Of a stretch of DNA of 64,000 nt, positions 1 through 8,352 are shown piece by piece. The notes under the pieces were generated by a model. It searched no databases, was not told where the DNA came from, and saw only the letters and a program-made list of their open reading frames with translations. The first letter of the stretch is position 1, and the number at the start of each line of letters is the position of its first letter. This stretch comes from Streptomyces longisporoflavus (GTDB lineage Bacteria; Actinomycetota; Actinomycetes; Streptomycetales; Streptomycetaceae), in the NCBI RefSeq assembly GCF_014649775.1, contig NZ_BMTR01000016.1, positions 160,535 to 224,534 on the forward strand, given 5' to 3'. A program made the translations under genes and the position numbers.

Positions 1-2
1 CC

Positions 3-908
3 GCCGCCGCCAGCGCGGACGAGTTGCCGCAGCACTCCATCGCCCTGCCGGACAACACGTCCGACGCGGTCGCCGACGTCACGGGAGATGTCGCTGACGT
101 CACCGACGCTGCCGGTGTCACGGACGCTGCCGGCGTCACCGGAGATGTCGCCGACGTCCGGGGCAAGGCGAAGGCCGCCGCCGCAGACGCGAAGTCTGCC
201 GTCACCGACGTGAAGGACACCGCCGCCGAAGCGAAGGCCGCCGCCTCCAAGGTCACCACCCCCGAGACCCCCGAGGCCCCCGAGACCCCCGAGGTCACAA
301 CCCCCAAGACCCCCGACGTCACCACCCCCGAAGACTCCGTCGACTACCTCTTCGGTCCGCTCTCCGCCTTCGCTCCGCACCTCGACGACACCAAGGCGAC
401 CGCCGCCCCCGTCGTCGACGAGACCGCCGAAGCCGTGCTGCCGCCCGTCGCCGCCACCGCCGTCGATGGCGTCGTGCCGGTCGCGGGACAGGCGGTCGGC
501 GACGTCTCCTACCTGGCGCAGGGCGTGGTCGGAGACGTGCAGCCGTTCGCCGGTGGGGTCGTCGGCGAGGTTCCGCCGTTCGCGCAGAGTGTGGTCGGCG
601 AGGACGTGCAGCCGTTCGCGGGCGGTGTCGTCGGTTCGGTCTCGCCGCTCGTGCAGACCGTCACCGACCAGGTGCGGCCGGTCGTGCGGGGCGTCGGCGG
701 CAGCGCGGGTGAGCTGGCGTACGGCGTCACGGGTGACGTGCAGCCGTTCGCCGGTGGCGTCGTCGGTCAGGTCTCGCCCTTCGCGCAGGACGTGACGGGC
801 ACCGTCGCCCCCGACGCGCGTTCCCTGGCCGGTAACGCCGTCACGGGCGTCGACGGCGTGGCCGACTCGGTCACCCCGGGCTACCTGTCGACGCCGTACA
901 GCGTCTGA
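3..908 (+). CDS. C-terminal part of Ala/Val/Pro-rich repeat protein, probably secreted (partial)
   Basis: The frame is open to the left window edge, so the true start lies outside. The first visible residues (AAASADELPQHS) look like the end of a signal peptide followed by a mature N-terminus, so perhaps only about 30 residues are missing; this is inference. Residues after that hold short repeats of the type DVTDAAGV, then an Ala/Lys/Glu-rich amphipathic stretch (KAAAADAKSAVTDVKDTAAE), a Pro/Thr spacer built on TPETPE, and in the last third several copies of a unit resembling DVQPFAGGVVG. No catalytic motif is visible. A strong hairpin follows the stop codon. I do not recognise a family; a structural or cell-surface role is possible but unproven. 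Confidence 0.6.
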   Translation, partial: AAASADELPQHSIALPDNTSDAVADVTGDVADVTDAAGVTDAAGVTGDVADVRGKAKAAAADAKSAVTDVKDTAAEAKAAASKVTTPETPEAPETPEVTTPKTPDVTTPEDSVDYLFGPLSAFAPHLDDTKATAAPVVDETAEAVLPPVAATAVDGVVPVAGQAVGDVSYLAQGVVGDVQPFAGGVVGEVPPFAQSVVGEDVQPFAGGVVGSVSPLVQTVTDQVRPVVRGVGGSAGELAYGVTGDVQPFAGGVVGQVSPFAQDVTGTVAPDARSLAGNAVTGVDGVADSVTPGYLSTPYSV

Positions 909-1013
909 CGGCCAAAGGGACAACACAGGGACAACAAAGGGACAAGAGGAGCTGGGAGCGGCAGTCGTGCGGCGGCACGATCTGCGGCTCCACCAGCCGT
1001 AACAGGAGCAAAC

Positions 1014-1043
1014 GGGCGGCCCCTGCCACCACAGGGGCCGCCC
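1014..1043 (+). terminator. Hairpin terminator after the repeat protein
   Basis: A 12-bp perfect stem (GGGCGGCCCCTG with CAGGGGCCGCCC) encloses a 6-nt loop. There is no U-run, which is normal for Streptomyces terminators. It separates the upstream gene from the sucCD promoter region. Confidence 0.65.
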
Positions 1044-1090
1044 TCCCGGCACCTCTCCCGGCGTCCCTCCCCCTGCTCGCATCCGCGATC

Positions 1091-1106
1091 TGTGACAGTC
1101 ATCACC
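1091..1106 (+). promoter_or_regulatory. CRP-like inverted repeat upstream of sucC
   Basis: TGTGACAGTCATCACC reads as TGTGA-N6-TCACc, close to the classical CRP/FNR-family palindrome. A second GTGAC-N6-GTCAC palindrome lies at 1203-1218, nearer to sucC. The word GATCTGTGA also occurs twice 30 bp apart (1087-1095 and 1117-1125). A regulatory role for sucCD is inferred from sequence alone. Confidence 0.35.
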
Positions 1107-1303
1107 GCCCAAATGTGATCTGTGATTTAGGGACCTACGGTCCACGGCGATAACCTGCGAGACGGACATGCCGCGTATCGGACTCCGTCCTACGCCTCCC
1201 TTGTGACAGCGCAGTCACGTTGCCCTCCGCGGCACGCCCACGCAGACAGCTGACCACAAAGCAGCGAGATCGCAGCGAGATCACGGAAAAGGGACGGACG
1301 CGC

Positions 1304-2482
1304 GTGGACCTGTTCGAGTACCAGGCGAGGGACCTCTTCGCCAAGCACGGTGTACCGGTGCTGGCCGGTGAAGTCATCGACACGCCTGAGGCGGCGCGCG
1401 AGGCCACCGAGAAGCTGGGCGGCAAGTCGGTCGTCAAGGCACAGGTGAAGGTCGGTGGCCGCGGCAAGGCCGGCGGCGTGAAGCTGGCCGCCAACCCGGA
1501 CGAGGCCGTCGCTCGCGCGACGGACATTCTCGGGATGGACATCAAGGGCCACACGGTCCACAAGGTGATGATCGCCGAGCTGTCCCCGGAGATCGAGGCG
1601 GAGTACTACGTCTCGTACCTCCTCGACCGCACCAACCGCACCTTCCTCGCCATGGCGTCGGTGCAGGGCGGCATGGACATCGAGGAGGTCGCGGAGAAGA
1701 CCCCCGAGGCTCTCGCGAAGGTCCCGGTCGACTCCAACGCCGGCGTCACCATCGAGAAGGCCCGCGAGATCGTCGCGCAGGCGAAGTTCCCGGCCGAGGT
1801 GGCCGAGGGTGTCGCCGAGGCCATGGTGACCCTGTGGGACACCTTCGTCGCCGAGGACGCGCTCCTCGTCGAGGTCAACCCGCTGGTGAAGACCAAGGAC
1901 GGCCGCATCCTGGCCCTTGACGGCAAGGTCTCGCTCGACGAGAACGCCGACTTCCGCCAGGCCGACCACGAGGCGCTCGAGGACAAGGACGCAGCCAACC
2001 CGCTCGAGGCTGCCGCCAAGGCCAAGAACCTCAACTACGTCAAGCTCGACGGCGAGGTCGGCATCATCGGCAACGGCGCGGGTCTCGTCATGAGCACCCT
2101 CGACGTCGTCGCGTACGCCGGTGAGGCGCACAACAACGTCAAGCCGGCCAACTTCCTCGACATCGGCGGCGGCGCTTCGGCCGAGGTCATGGCGAACGGC
2201 CTGGAGATCATCCTCGGCGACCCGGACGTCAAGTCCGTCTTCGTCAACGTCTTCGGTGGCATCACCGCCTGTGACGAGGTCGCCAACGGCATCGTCCAGG
2301 CGCTGGAGCTGCTCAAGTCCAAGGGCGAGGAAGTCACCAAGCCCCTGGTCGTGCGCCTCGACGGCAACAACGCGGAGCTGGGTCGCAAGATCCTGAGCGA
2401 CGCCAACCACCCGCTCGTGCAGCGTGTGGACACCATGGACGGCGCGGCCGACAAGGCCGCCGAGCTCGCGGCCGCGAAGTAA
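1304..2482 (+). CDS. sucC: Succinate-CoA ligase (ADP-forming) beta subunit
   Basis: This subunit of succinyl-CoA synthetase binds nucleotide and catalyses, with SucD, the substrate-level phosphorylation step of the TCA cycle. The GTG at 1304 gives 392 aa, the usual length, and starts with the family N-terminus VDLFEYQARDLF; the longer open frame from 1220 adds an atypical tail. The ATP-grasp domain fills residues 1-235 with the Gly-rich loop GGRGKAGG at 51-58 and the metal-binding EVNPLV near 190. The CoA-ligase domain (DIGGGASAEVM onward) fills the rest. sucD follows after 21 bp, so the two form an operon. Confidence 0.97.
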   Translation: MDLFEYQARDLFAKHGVPVLAGEVIDTPEAAREATEKLGGKSVVKAQVKVGGRGKAGGVKLAANPDEAVARATDILGMDIKGHTVHKVMIAELSPEIEAEYYVSYLLDRTNRTFLAMASVQGGMDIEEVAEKTPEALAKVPVDSNAGVTIEKAREIVAQAKFPAEVAEGVAEAMVTLWDTFVAEDALLVEVNPLVKTKDGRILALDGKVSLDENADFRQADHEALEDKDAANPLEAAAKAKNLNYVKLDGEVGIIGNGAGLVMSTLDVVAYAGEAHNNVKPANFLDIGGGASAEVMANGLEIILGDPDVKSVFVNVFGGITACDEVANGIVQALELLKSKGEEVTKPLVVRLDGNNAELGRKILSDANHPLVQRVDTMDGAADKAAELAAAK

Positions 2483-2503
2483 GGGACGAGGGACAGAACA
2501 GCC

Positions 2504-3388
2504 ATGGCTATCTTCCTCAACAAGGACAGCAAGGTCATCGTCCAGGGCATGACCGGTGCCACGGGCATGAAGCACACCAAGCTCATGCTGGGTGACGGCA
2601 CGAACATCGTCGGCGGCGTGAACCCGCGCAAGGCCGGCACGTCCGTCGACTTCGACGGCACCGAGGTACCGGTCTTCGGCTCCGTCGCCGAGGCGATGGA
2701 GAAGACGGGCGCCAACGTCTCCGTCCTCTTCGTGCCGCCGGCCTTCTCCAAGGCCGCCGTCGTCGAGGCGATCGACGCCGAGATCCCCCTCGCCGTCGTC
2801 ATCACCGAGGGCATCGCCGTCCACGACTCCGCCGCCTTCTGGGCGTACGCGAAGTCGAAGGGCAACAAGACCCGCATCATCGGCCCGAACTGCCCCGGTC
2901 TCATCACGCCGGGTCAGTCGAACGCCGGCATCATCCCGGGCGACATCACGAAGCCGGGCCGTATCGGCCTGGTCTCGAAGTCCGGCACGCTGACGTACCA
3001 GATGATGTACGAGCTCCGTGACATCGGCTTCTCCTCGGCCGTCGGCATCGGTGGCGACCCGGTCATCGGTACGACGCACATCGACGCCCTCGAGGCGTTC
3101 GAGGCCGACCCCGAGACCGACCTGATCGTCATGATCGGCGAGATCGGCGGCGACGCCGAGGAGCGTGCGGCGGACTACATCAAGGCCAACGTGACGAAGC
3201 CGGTCGTCGGCTACGTCGCCGGCTTCACCGCGCCCGAGGGCAAGACCATGGGCCACGCCGGTGCCATCGTCTCCGGCTCCTCCGGTACGGCTGCCGCCAA
3301 GAAGGAGGCCCTTGAGGCCGCGGGCGTCAAGGTCGGCAAGACGCCGACCGAGACGGCGAAGCTTGCGCGAGCGATCCTCGCGGGCTGA
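2504..3388 (+). CDS. sucD: Succinate-CoA ligase alpha subunit
   Basis: The alpha subunit binds CoA and carries the phosphohistidine intermediate of succinyl-CoA synthetase. At 294 aa the length is standard. The N-terminal Rossmann-type CoA-binding domain shows GMTGATGMKHTKLML at about 15-30, and the active-site histidine lies in GHAGAIVSG (His at about 250, matching E. coli His246). A purine-rich ribosome site (AAGGGACGAGGGA) precedes the ATG. The gene ends the operon at an 18-bp hairpin. Confidence 0.97.
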   Translation: MAIFLNKDSKVIVQGMTGATGMKHTKLMLGDGTNIVGGVNPRKAGTSVDFDGTEVPVFGSVAEAMEKTGANVSVLFVPPAFSKAAVVEAIDAEIPLAVVITEGIAVHDSAAFWAYAKSKGNKTRIIGPNCPGLITPGQSNAGIIPGDITKPGRIGLVSKSGTLTYQMMYELRDIGFSSAVGIGGDPVIGTTHIDALEAFEADPETDLIVMIGEIGGDAEERAADYIKANVTKPVVGYVAGFTAPEGKTMGHAGAIVSGSSGTAAAKKEALEAAGVKVGKTPTETAKLARAILAG

Positions 3389-3407
3389 GGTTGCCTGAAC
3401 CGTTTTC

Positions 3408-3448
3408 AAAGTGGGCCCGCATCTCTTGGTGAGATGCGGGCCCACTTT
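3408..3448 (+). terminator. Strong terminator of the sucCD operon
   Basis: An 18-bp perfect stem runs from 3408-3425 to 3431-3448 around the 5-nt loop TTGGT. The right arm ends in TTT followed by GTTTG, a short T-rich tail, so this looks intrinsic. It is the longest perfect stem in the left part of the window. Confidence 0.9.
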
Positions 3449-3481
3449 GTTTGCTTGTCTGCGGGCCGGCTGTGGCTGGTC

Positions 3482-3590
3482 GCGCCGTTCCCCGCGCCCC
3501 TGAAACCGATGCGCCGTTCCCCGCGCCCCTGAAGCGATGCGCAGTTCCCCGCGCCCCTAAGACCGTGCGCCGTTACCCGCGCCCCTGGAA
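3482..3590. repeat. Four tandem copies of a 28-29 bp intergenic repeat (GCGCNGTTCCCCGCGCCCCT)
   Basis: Copies begin at 3482, 3511, 3539 and 3567 (spacing 29, 28 and 28 bp). Each contains a variant of GCGCCGTTCCCCGCGCCCCT followed by a short A/G-rich spacer. The fourth copy has TTACCC in place of TTCCCC. The word is one I know as a recurrent intergenic element in Streptomyces genomes; its function is not established. It lies between the sucCD terminator and the 3' end of the convergent gene. Confidence 0.7.
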
Positions 3591-3616
3591 CCAGGTGCCC
3601 GACCGGCCCCTGCTCC

Positions 3617-4870
3617 TCATCTCGCCAGGGGTGTCAGTCTTTCTGGGCCGCTTGACATGTCTTCTCGGAGTTTTTTGTGGAGGAGTTGGTCCTCGATCGT
3701 GAGGCCGGCGGGGCCCATTCTCGGGGGGATTCCGCTGATGGCCTTGCCGGGGGACTGGGGCGGTTCGTAGTGCGTGGGGGCCGTTCTGAGGGTCAGGGCC
3801 GTCGCGCCGACGATCAGGGCCGTGAAGGCGATCGCCGCGCGGGTCCAGAAGCGGGCGCGCCGTTCGCTCCCGGTGCGTACCCGGCCCGGGTTCGGGGGCC
3901 GCAGTTTCTCCGCGCCGCAGAGTTCGCCGAGGCGCTGGTGCAGGGCTTCGGGCGTCGGTACCTGCTCGGGGAGCTTCTCGGCGATGACGTCGCGGGCATT
4001 CATCAGCCGGTTGGCCGTCGCGGGGGTGCTCGCCTCGGTCTCGGCCGCGGTCTCGGGCAGGTCGAGCCCGACGCCGTCGTAGAGCAGCAGGGTGCGGCGC
4101 TGCGCGGGCGGCAGGCTCATCAGCACCTTGAGGAAGGCGCGGTCGGCGGGCGCGGCGGGCGGGGCGTCCGGATGGCGGAGGGTGGGGCGCAGGCGGTGCC
4201 AGGGGGACATCGCGTACTCGTACGCCGCCGCGCGCACCCAGCTCTCGGGGTCACGGTCGACGGCGACCTCGGGCCAGCGCTGCCAGGCGAGCTGGAAAGC
4301 CCGCTCCACGGATTCCTGGGCGAGGGTGCGGCGCCCGGTGAGGAGATAGGTCTGGCGTACGAGGCCGGGGGCGCAGGTCGAACAGAGGGCGTCGAAGGCT
4401 TCGGCGGGAGTCGGGGCCGGGGTCGGGGTCGGGGTTGGGGTTGGGGTCGGAGTGACGGCGGTCGCCGGCGCGACGGGGCCGGGGCGGGCCGCCGGGCTGT
4501 TCATCGCGGCGCCGACCGGGATGCGTGCGGGGGATTTGCCGCCCTTCGTGTCGAGGGCGGGCGGCAGATCATCGGTCCAGCTGTTACGCCGCGTCGAACG
4601 TTTGCCCGCGAGGGAGAGCTCGTTCGCGATCTCGGCAAGCAGCTCTGCATACGCGACCCGTCTGCGGCCGCGCGGCGTCGAGCGGCCCGACTCCCAGGAG
4701 CGGACCGTCTCCCGTGAGACGCCCATCTTCGCGGCGATCTCGGCCTGGCTGAGGGATTTCGCCGCACGCAGGCGCCGGCGTTCCTTCGGGGGCGGCAGCG
4801 GAGGGGGTCCCCCCTGGCCGGCCTGGGCGAGCGTGGTCGGGCGTTTGGGGGCGGCAGGGCTCTGGGTCAT
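3617..4870 (-). CDS. HTH (XRE-like) / sigma-70-like / single-TM fusion protein
   Basis: The ATG at 4870 is preceded by GGAGAG at good spacing and gives 417 aa; the longer open frame adds an unlikely N-terminus. Residues 31-75 form an XRE-type HTH (SLSQAEIAAKMGVSRETVRS). A low-complexity Thr-Pro linker near 145-155 joins it to a region of about 150 residues that resembles an ECF sigma factor (a region 2-like AQESVERAFQLAWQRWPEVA and a region 4-like LMSLPPAQRRTLLLYDGVGL). One hydrophobic segment at about 340-361 is followed by a 56-residue tail. It could be a membrane-bound regulator. The sigma-like part may be too degenerate to bind RNA polymerase; function is unknown. Confidence 0.75.
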   Translation of the reverse strand: MTQSPAAPKRPTTLAQAGQGGPPPLPPPKERRRLRAAKSLSQAEIAAKMGVSRETVRSWESGRSTPRGRRRVAYAELLAEIANELSLAGKRSTRRNSWTDDLPPALDTKGGKSPARIPVGAAMNSPAARPGPVAPATAVTPTPTPTPTPTPAPTPAEAFDALCSTCAPGLVRQTYLLTGRRTLAQESVERAFQLAWQRWPEVAVDRDPESWVRAAAYEYAMSPWHRLRPTLRHPDAPPAAPADRAFLKVLMSLPPAQRRTLLLYDGVGLDLPETAAETEASTPATANRLMNARDVIAEKLPEQVPTPEALHQRLGELCGAEKLRPPNPGRVRTGSERRARFWTRAAIAFTALIVGATALTLRTAPTHYEPPQSPGKAISGIPPRMGPAGLTIEDQLLHKKLREDMSSGPERLTPLAR

Positions 4871-5028
4871 GTGGGACTCTCCGCGCCGTGGGCCGTGGGC
4901 CTTCGTGCGGCGGGCGGCCGGGCGCGACTGACCCGTCGTACGAAAAAGTACATAAACGTATATTGGGCGACACATCCGATATTCGCCTGTTACGGGGAGA
5001 AAGCGCGTGTCGTTGGGAGCATGGCGGC

Positions 5029-6924
5029 GTGACTCAAATCACCGACCGCAGCTCACCGTTGCCGCCCATCGGGCCACTGATCGAGCGGGCGCGCGACCGC
5101 TCACCCGGACTGGCGACATGCCTCTTCGGAGGGGCTGTCGCGGCGGGCCTCGGGCTCGGCTCGTGCGCCGTCCTGGTGATGGTCCTCTGGATCAGCTCGC
5201 CCTATCCGGACAGCGGGCTCAGCGGGGCGCTGCATGTCGCCGCCGCGGTGTGGCTGCTCGCCCACGGCACGGAGCTGATCAGGGCGGACACGCTCACCGG
5301 GGCGCCGGTGCCGCTCGGCGTCGCGCCCATGCTCCTGATGGTCCTTCCGGGCTGGCTGGCGCACCGGGCGGCGCGGGACGCGGCGGATCCCGAGGAGCGC
5401 GGGATGGCGCCGCGGACCGCGTGGTGCGGGGTGGTCGGCGGATACCTCCTCGTCGGCGTCACCGCGACGCTCTACGCGGCCGGCGGTGAGCTGCGGCCGT
5501 TGTGGCCGAGCGTGGTCCTGCATCTGCCGCTGCTCGTCGGGGTCGCGGCGGCGGTGGGGATCTGGACCGGGCTGGGCCGGCCCGGCGGTCCGCTGCCCCT
5601 CCTGGTACGGGTGGGTCTTCGCGCGCTGCCGCCGGGTGTACGTCCCTTCTTCGTACGTCGATACGTCCGTGCCGTCACCCGGGCCGGAGCGGCGGGGACG
5701 TTGGTGCTCGTCGGCGGGGGAGCGTTGCTGGTCGCGTCGTCGCTCGTGCTGCACGGCGGACTGGTGAGGGCGTCGTTCGCGCAGGCCACGGACGTGTGGT
5801 CGGGGCGCTTCGCGGTGCTCCTGCTGGCCATGGCGCTGGTGCCGAACGCGGCGGTGTGGGGCGCGGCGTTCAGCCTCGGGCCCGGTTTCACGCTGGGCGC
5901 CGGGAGCGCGGTGGGGCCGCTTGCCGTGACCGCGGGCCCGACCCTGCCCGCGTTTCCGCTGCTCGCGGCGGTACCGGCGGAGGGTCCCGGGTCGCCGTTG
6001 GGGTGGGCGGCGGGGGCGGTGCCGTTGGCCGCGGGGGTGGCGGTCGCCCGGGTCACGGCGCTGGCGGCGGCGCCTGTCCTCGGCCGGCGCGAACGGGCGT
6101 GGTCATGGAGGCGTACGGCGCTGGTGGCGCTGGCGGCGGCGGTGCTGTGCGGGCTGCTGGTGGCGGTCCTCACGGGGCTTGCGGGCGGTCCGCTGGGGGT
6201 GGCCGCTCTGGCCGACTTCGGGCCCACGTGGTGGCAGACGGGGCCGGCGGCGTTGGGGTGGGCGGGGGTGGTGGGGGTGCCGGGTGCGTTGCTCGCCCGG
6301 ATGTGGCGCATGCATCCCCGGCGCTTGAAGCCGCCGCGGCCGCCGCGCTTCAAGCGGCGTCGGGCCAAAACGTCCCGGAGGTCCCTGGCGGCCCGGACGC
6401 CTCGGACGCAGCAGCAGCAGCGGCGGGGCGGGCGGGTGCTGGGGTGGGTTCGGCTGCGGCGGGCTGGGGCGGGGGCTGGGGCGAGGGGGGTGCCACTGCG
6501 GGGTGACTCGGGCGGGGGTGCTGCGCCCGGGGGCACTTCAGCCGGGGCCGCCGTGCCCGGGGCTGTGCGGGGGGCCTCTGCGGCCAGGACCAGCCCGTCC
6601 GGGGGCACACGTGACGAACCGGAGGGGGACGCCCCGGCCCGGGGCGGGGGGCGCTGGGGCCGGCTCAGGTTGCCGAAGCCGCGCGTTCCACGGCTGCGGG
6701 TCTCGCGTCTGCGTCGGCCGCAGTTGCCGCGGCTCCAGAGCCCGCCGGCCGCCCCGGTGCCGGTGGACTCGGAGCCGTTCGAGCCGTACGACTTCCTGCC
6801 GGACGCACCGGCGGTGGATACGACGGACTGGGGCGTGGCGGACTGGAACGACGAAGCGTCCCGCGAGGCTCGCTGGGCCGCGCTGCGGGACGGGAACGGG
6901 GAGCGGCCGCCGCCGGGGGTATGA
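5029..6924 (+). CDS. DUF6350 family polytopic membrane protein
   Basis: Starting at GTG 5029 (VTQITDRSSPLPP) gives 631 aa. Residues 30-430 hold about ten hydrophobic segments rich in Ala, Val and Leu. The last 200 residues are a soluble, Arg/Pro/Gly-rich tail ending in an acidic stretch with EPFEPYDFLPDAPAVDTTDW. This matches the actinobacterial family usually annotated DUF6350 and sometimes cell division protein PerM, normally found just upstream of purN as here. The role is not experimentally clear to me. It is transcribed away from the HTH-sigma-like gene. Confidence 0.8.
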   Translation: MTQITDRSSPLPPIGPLIERARDRSPGLATCLFGGAVAAGLGLGSCAVLVMVLWISSPYPDSGLSGALHVAAAVWLLAHGTELIRADTLTGAPVPLGVAPMLLMVLPGWLAHRAARDAADPEERGMAPRTAWCGVVGGYLLVGVTATLYAAGGELRPLWPSVVLHLPLLVGVAAAVGIWTGLGRPGGPLPLLVRVGLRALPPGVRPFFVRRYVRAVTRAGAAGTLVLVGGGALLVASSLVLHGGLVRASFAQATDVWSGRFAVLLLAMALVPNAAVWGAAFSLGPGFTLGAGSAVGPLAVTAGPTLPAFPLLAAVPAEGPGSPLGWAAGAVPLAAGVAVARVTALAAAPVLGRRERAWSWRRTALVALAAAVLCGLLVAVLTGLAGGPLGVAALADFGPTWWQTGPAALGWAGVVGVPGALLARMWRMHPRRLKPPRPPRFKRRRAKTSRRSLAARTPRTQQQQRRGGRVLGWVRLRRAGAGAGARGVPLRGDSGGGAAPGGTSAGAAVPGAVRGASAARTSPSGGTRDEPEGDAPARGGGRWGRLRLPKPRVPRLRVSRLRRPQLPRLQSPPAAPVPVDSEPFEPYDFLPDAPAVDTTDWGVADWNDEASREARWAALRDGNGERPPPGV

Positions 6925-7141
6925 GGCGGCGCCGTTGGCACTCGGCTGGAGCGGCGCATGTTCCTGGCGTTCCCGGCGTTCCCGGTTGCCTGTCGCTGGC
7001 CACGTGGCCTTGGCTCGCCCCACTTTCGCCGCCCCGCCCAACCCCGCCGCGAAGCGGCGACCAGGCGAAGCCAACGCAACAGACGGAACCCCGCCCAAGG
7101 CCCGAGGCCCAGACCCCCCGCTCAAGGCCCAGGGGCCAGAA

Positions 7142-7981
7142 TCACTCTCGTTCTTCCAGCAACGGCCGCAGCTGTTCAGGCAGAAGGTCGCTGCATTCCT
7201 GTTCCGACTGGCTTGTCAGGGCGTCGCTCACGCACGTGTAGTAGTCGCGGTACACCAGCTGCGCGGCGAACGTCGCCGCCACCATCGCCAGTGCGAGCGA
7301 CGCCGTCACCAGGCCGCTGATCGCCGCCGTCCGCTGCGGCTTCGAGCTCGCGGGGTCAGCCACCGGCTTCTGCGTGGCCGGAGCCGTCGGGTCCGGCTGC
7401 TTCGGCTTCGCCCGCAGCGAGCTGATGCCCCAGTTCAGCGCGAGCGCGCCCAGGAGCAGGGCGACGTACCGCCAGCCGAAGAGGGCGAAGAAGAAGGCCC
7501 ACATGCCGGAGAGCAGGGCGTACCGGGCGCGGCGCTGGGCCGGGTCGGTCGGGTCCCAGCGCATGCCGCCGCCGTTGCCGCCCCCCGAGCCGGACCCGGA
7601 GGGGCCCTCGGGGCCCTGTTGGCCGGGCCGCTCGCCGAAGCCGCCGCCCTGGGAACGCCCCGGCTGCCGGTCGCTCCACTGGCTGCCCCAGGGAGAACGC
7701 CCCCGGCCGTTCGAAGCGTCGCCCTCGCCCTCGCCGCCGTTGCCGGGGCGGGGGCGCCACGGCTGGTCCGGCGTTCCCTCCGGCGGCGGCGCGAAGGGGT
7801 TGTCTTCCTTCTCGCCCTTCTCGCCCTTCTCGTCCTTCTTCCCGGAGCCGCCCGAGTCCGAAGAGGAGCCCTGCGGCGGAGACGACGGGCGGCCGTCACG
7901 CAGCAGCGTCGAGCCGCGCTCCCCTCCGTGCGGCAACCCGAACGCGAAGGACAGCGGGAGGCGGAGGCTACGGTCCGGCAT
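7142..7981 (-). CDS. Membrane protein with long disordered N-terminus
   Basis: The 279-aa product begins with about 140 residues of Ser/Gly/Lys/Pro-rich low-complexity sequence (including a GEKGEKE run and many Gly-Asn stretches). Two or three hydrophobic segments follow (MWAFFFALFGWRYVALLLGA, then GLVTASLALAMVAATFA), and a C-terminal tail with two cysteines. An AGGGGAAG ribosome site lies about 11 nt before the ATG. It is convergent with the DUF6350 gene and divergent from purN. Similar proteins sit beside purN in other streptomycetes; no function is visible. Confidence 0.75.
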   Translation of the reverse strand: MPDRSLRLPLSFAFGLPHGGERGSTLLRDGRPSSPPQGSSSDSGGSGKKDEKGEKGEKEDNPFAPPPEGTPDQPWRPRPGNGGEGEGDASNGRGRSPWGSQWSDRQPGRSQGGGFGERPGQQGPEGPSGSGSGGGNGGGMRWDPTDPAQRRARYALLSGMWAFFFALFGWRYVALLLGALALNWGISSLRAKPKQPDPTAPATQKPVADPASSKPQRTAAISGLVTASLALAMVAATFAAQLVYRDYYTCVSDALTSQSEQECSDLLPEQLRPLLEERE

Positions 7982-8352
7982 CAGGTGTGCGTCTTCCCCT
8001 TGGTCGAGCGAGCTTCGTAACGGTTGTCCAGCAGTGCGCCGAGCAGTTCGGCCGCCCGGTCAACCGTGCAGCAGCCGCCCAGTCGGTCGAGCAGTTCAGC
8101 CGCCCGGTTCAGCCGAGCAACCAGCCGACCGACAGGCCGGACAGTGGACTGAACGGCTTCCGGACGGTGTGACGTCATGTGACGTCTTGGTGCAGACGCT
8201 ACCTTCCGGCCGCGCCCCCGTCCCGTGAGGGGCCGCACCGTGTGCCGGTATCGTTGCTGACGGTCGGCGGCTTCGTAGAGTTCCCCGTATCGCGAGGCGC
8301 GAAGCTTTCGTACGACCGTACAAAGACGCACCTCCCGAGAAAGGGCCCCGCT
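7982..8352. other. 371-bp intergenic region upstream of purN
   Basis: No convincing gene is seen. The region holds two copies of a 20-bp element (see the repeat entry at 8041-8108) and the purN leader. Just before the start, GAGAAAGGG acts as ribosome-binding site. Short open frames across the repeat translate into Gln/Arg/Pro-rich sequence without a start signal and are not called. Confidence 0.5.
8041..8108. repeat. Direct repeat, two 20-bp copies
   Basis: GAGCAGTTCGGCCGCCCGGT at 8041-8060 recurs at 8089-8108 with one mismatch (G to A at the tenth base). Between and after them are further CAGCCG and ACCGACAG words, so the stretch looks like decayed tandem duplication. Confidence 0.6.

Noticed and set aside
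1190..3445. 751-codon open frame antisense to sucCD
   Set aside because: It mirrors two certain genes, uses codons with the wrong third-position bias and translates into a Leu/Val/Asp/Arg-rich sequence with no family. Such shadow frames are normal in high-G+C DNA.
3451..3702. 83-codon open frame across the repeat array
   Set aside because: It is made by translation of the GCGCNGTTCCCCGCGCCCCT repeat and has no ribosome site.
7987..8172. 61-codon frame with Gln/Arg/Pro repeats before purN
   Set aside because: The repeat in the protein only reflects the 20-bp DNA repeat; no ribosome site and no similarity.
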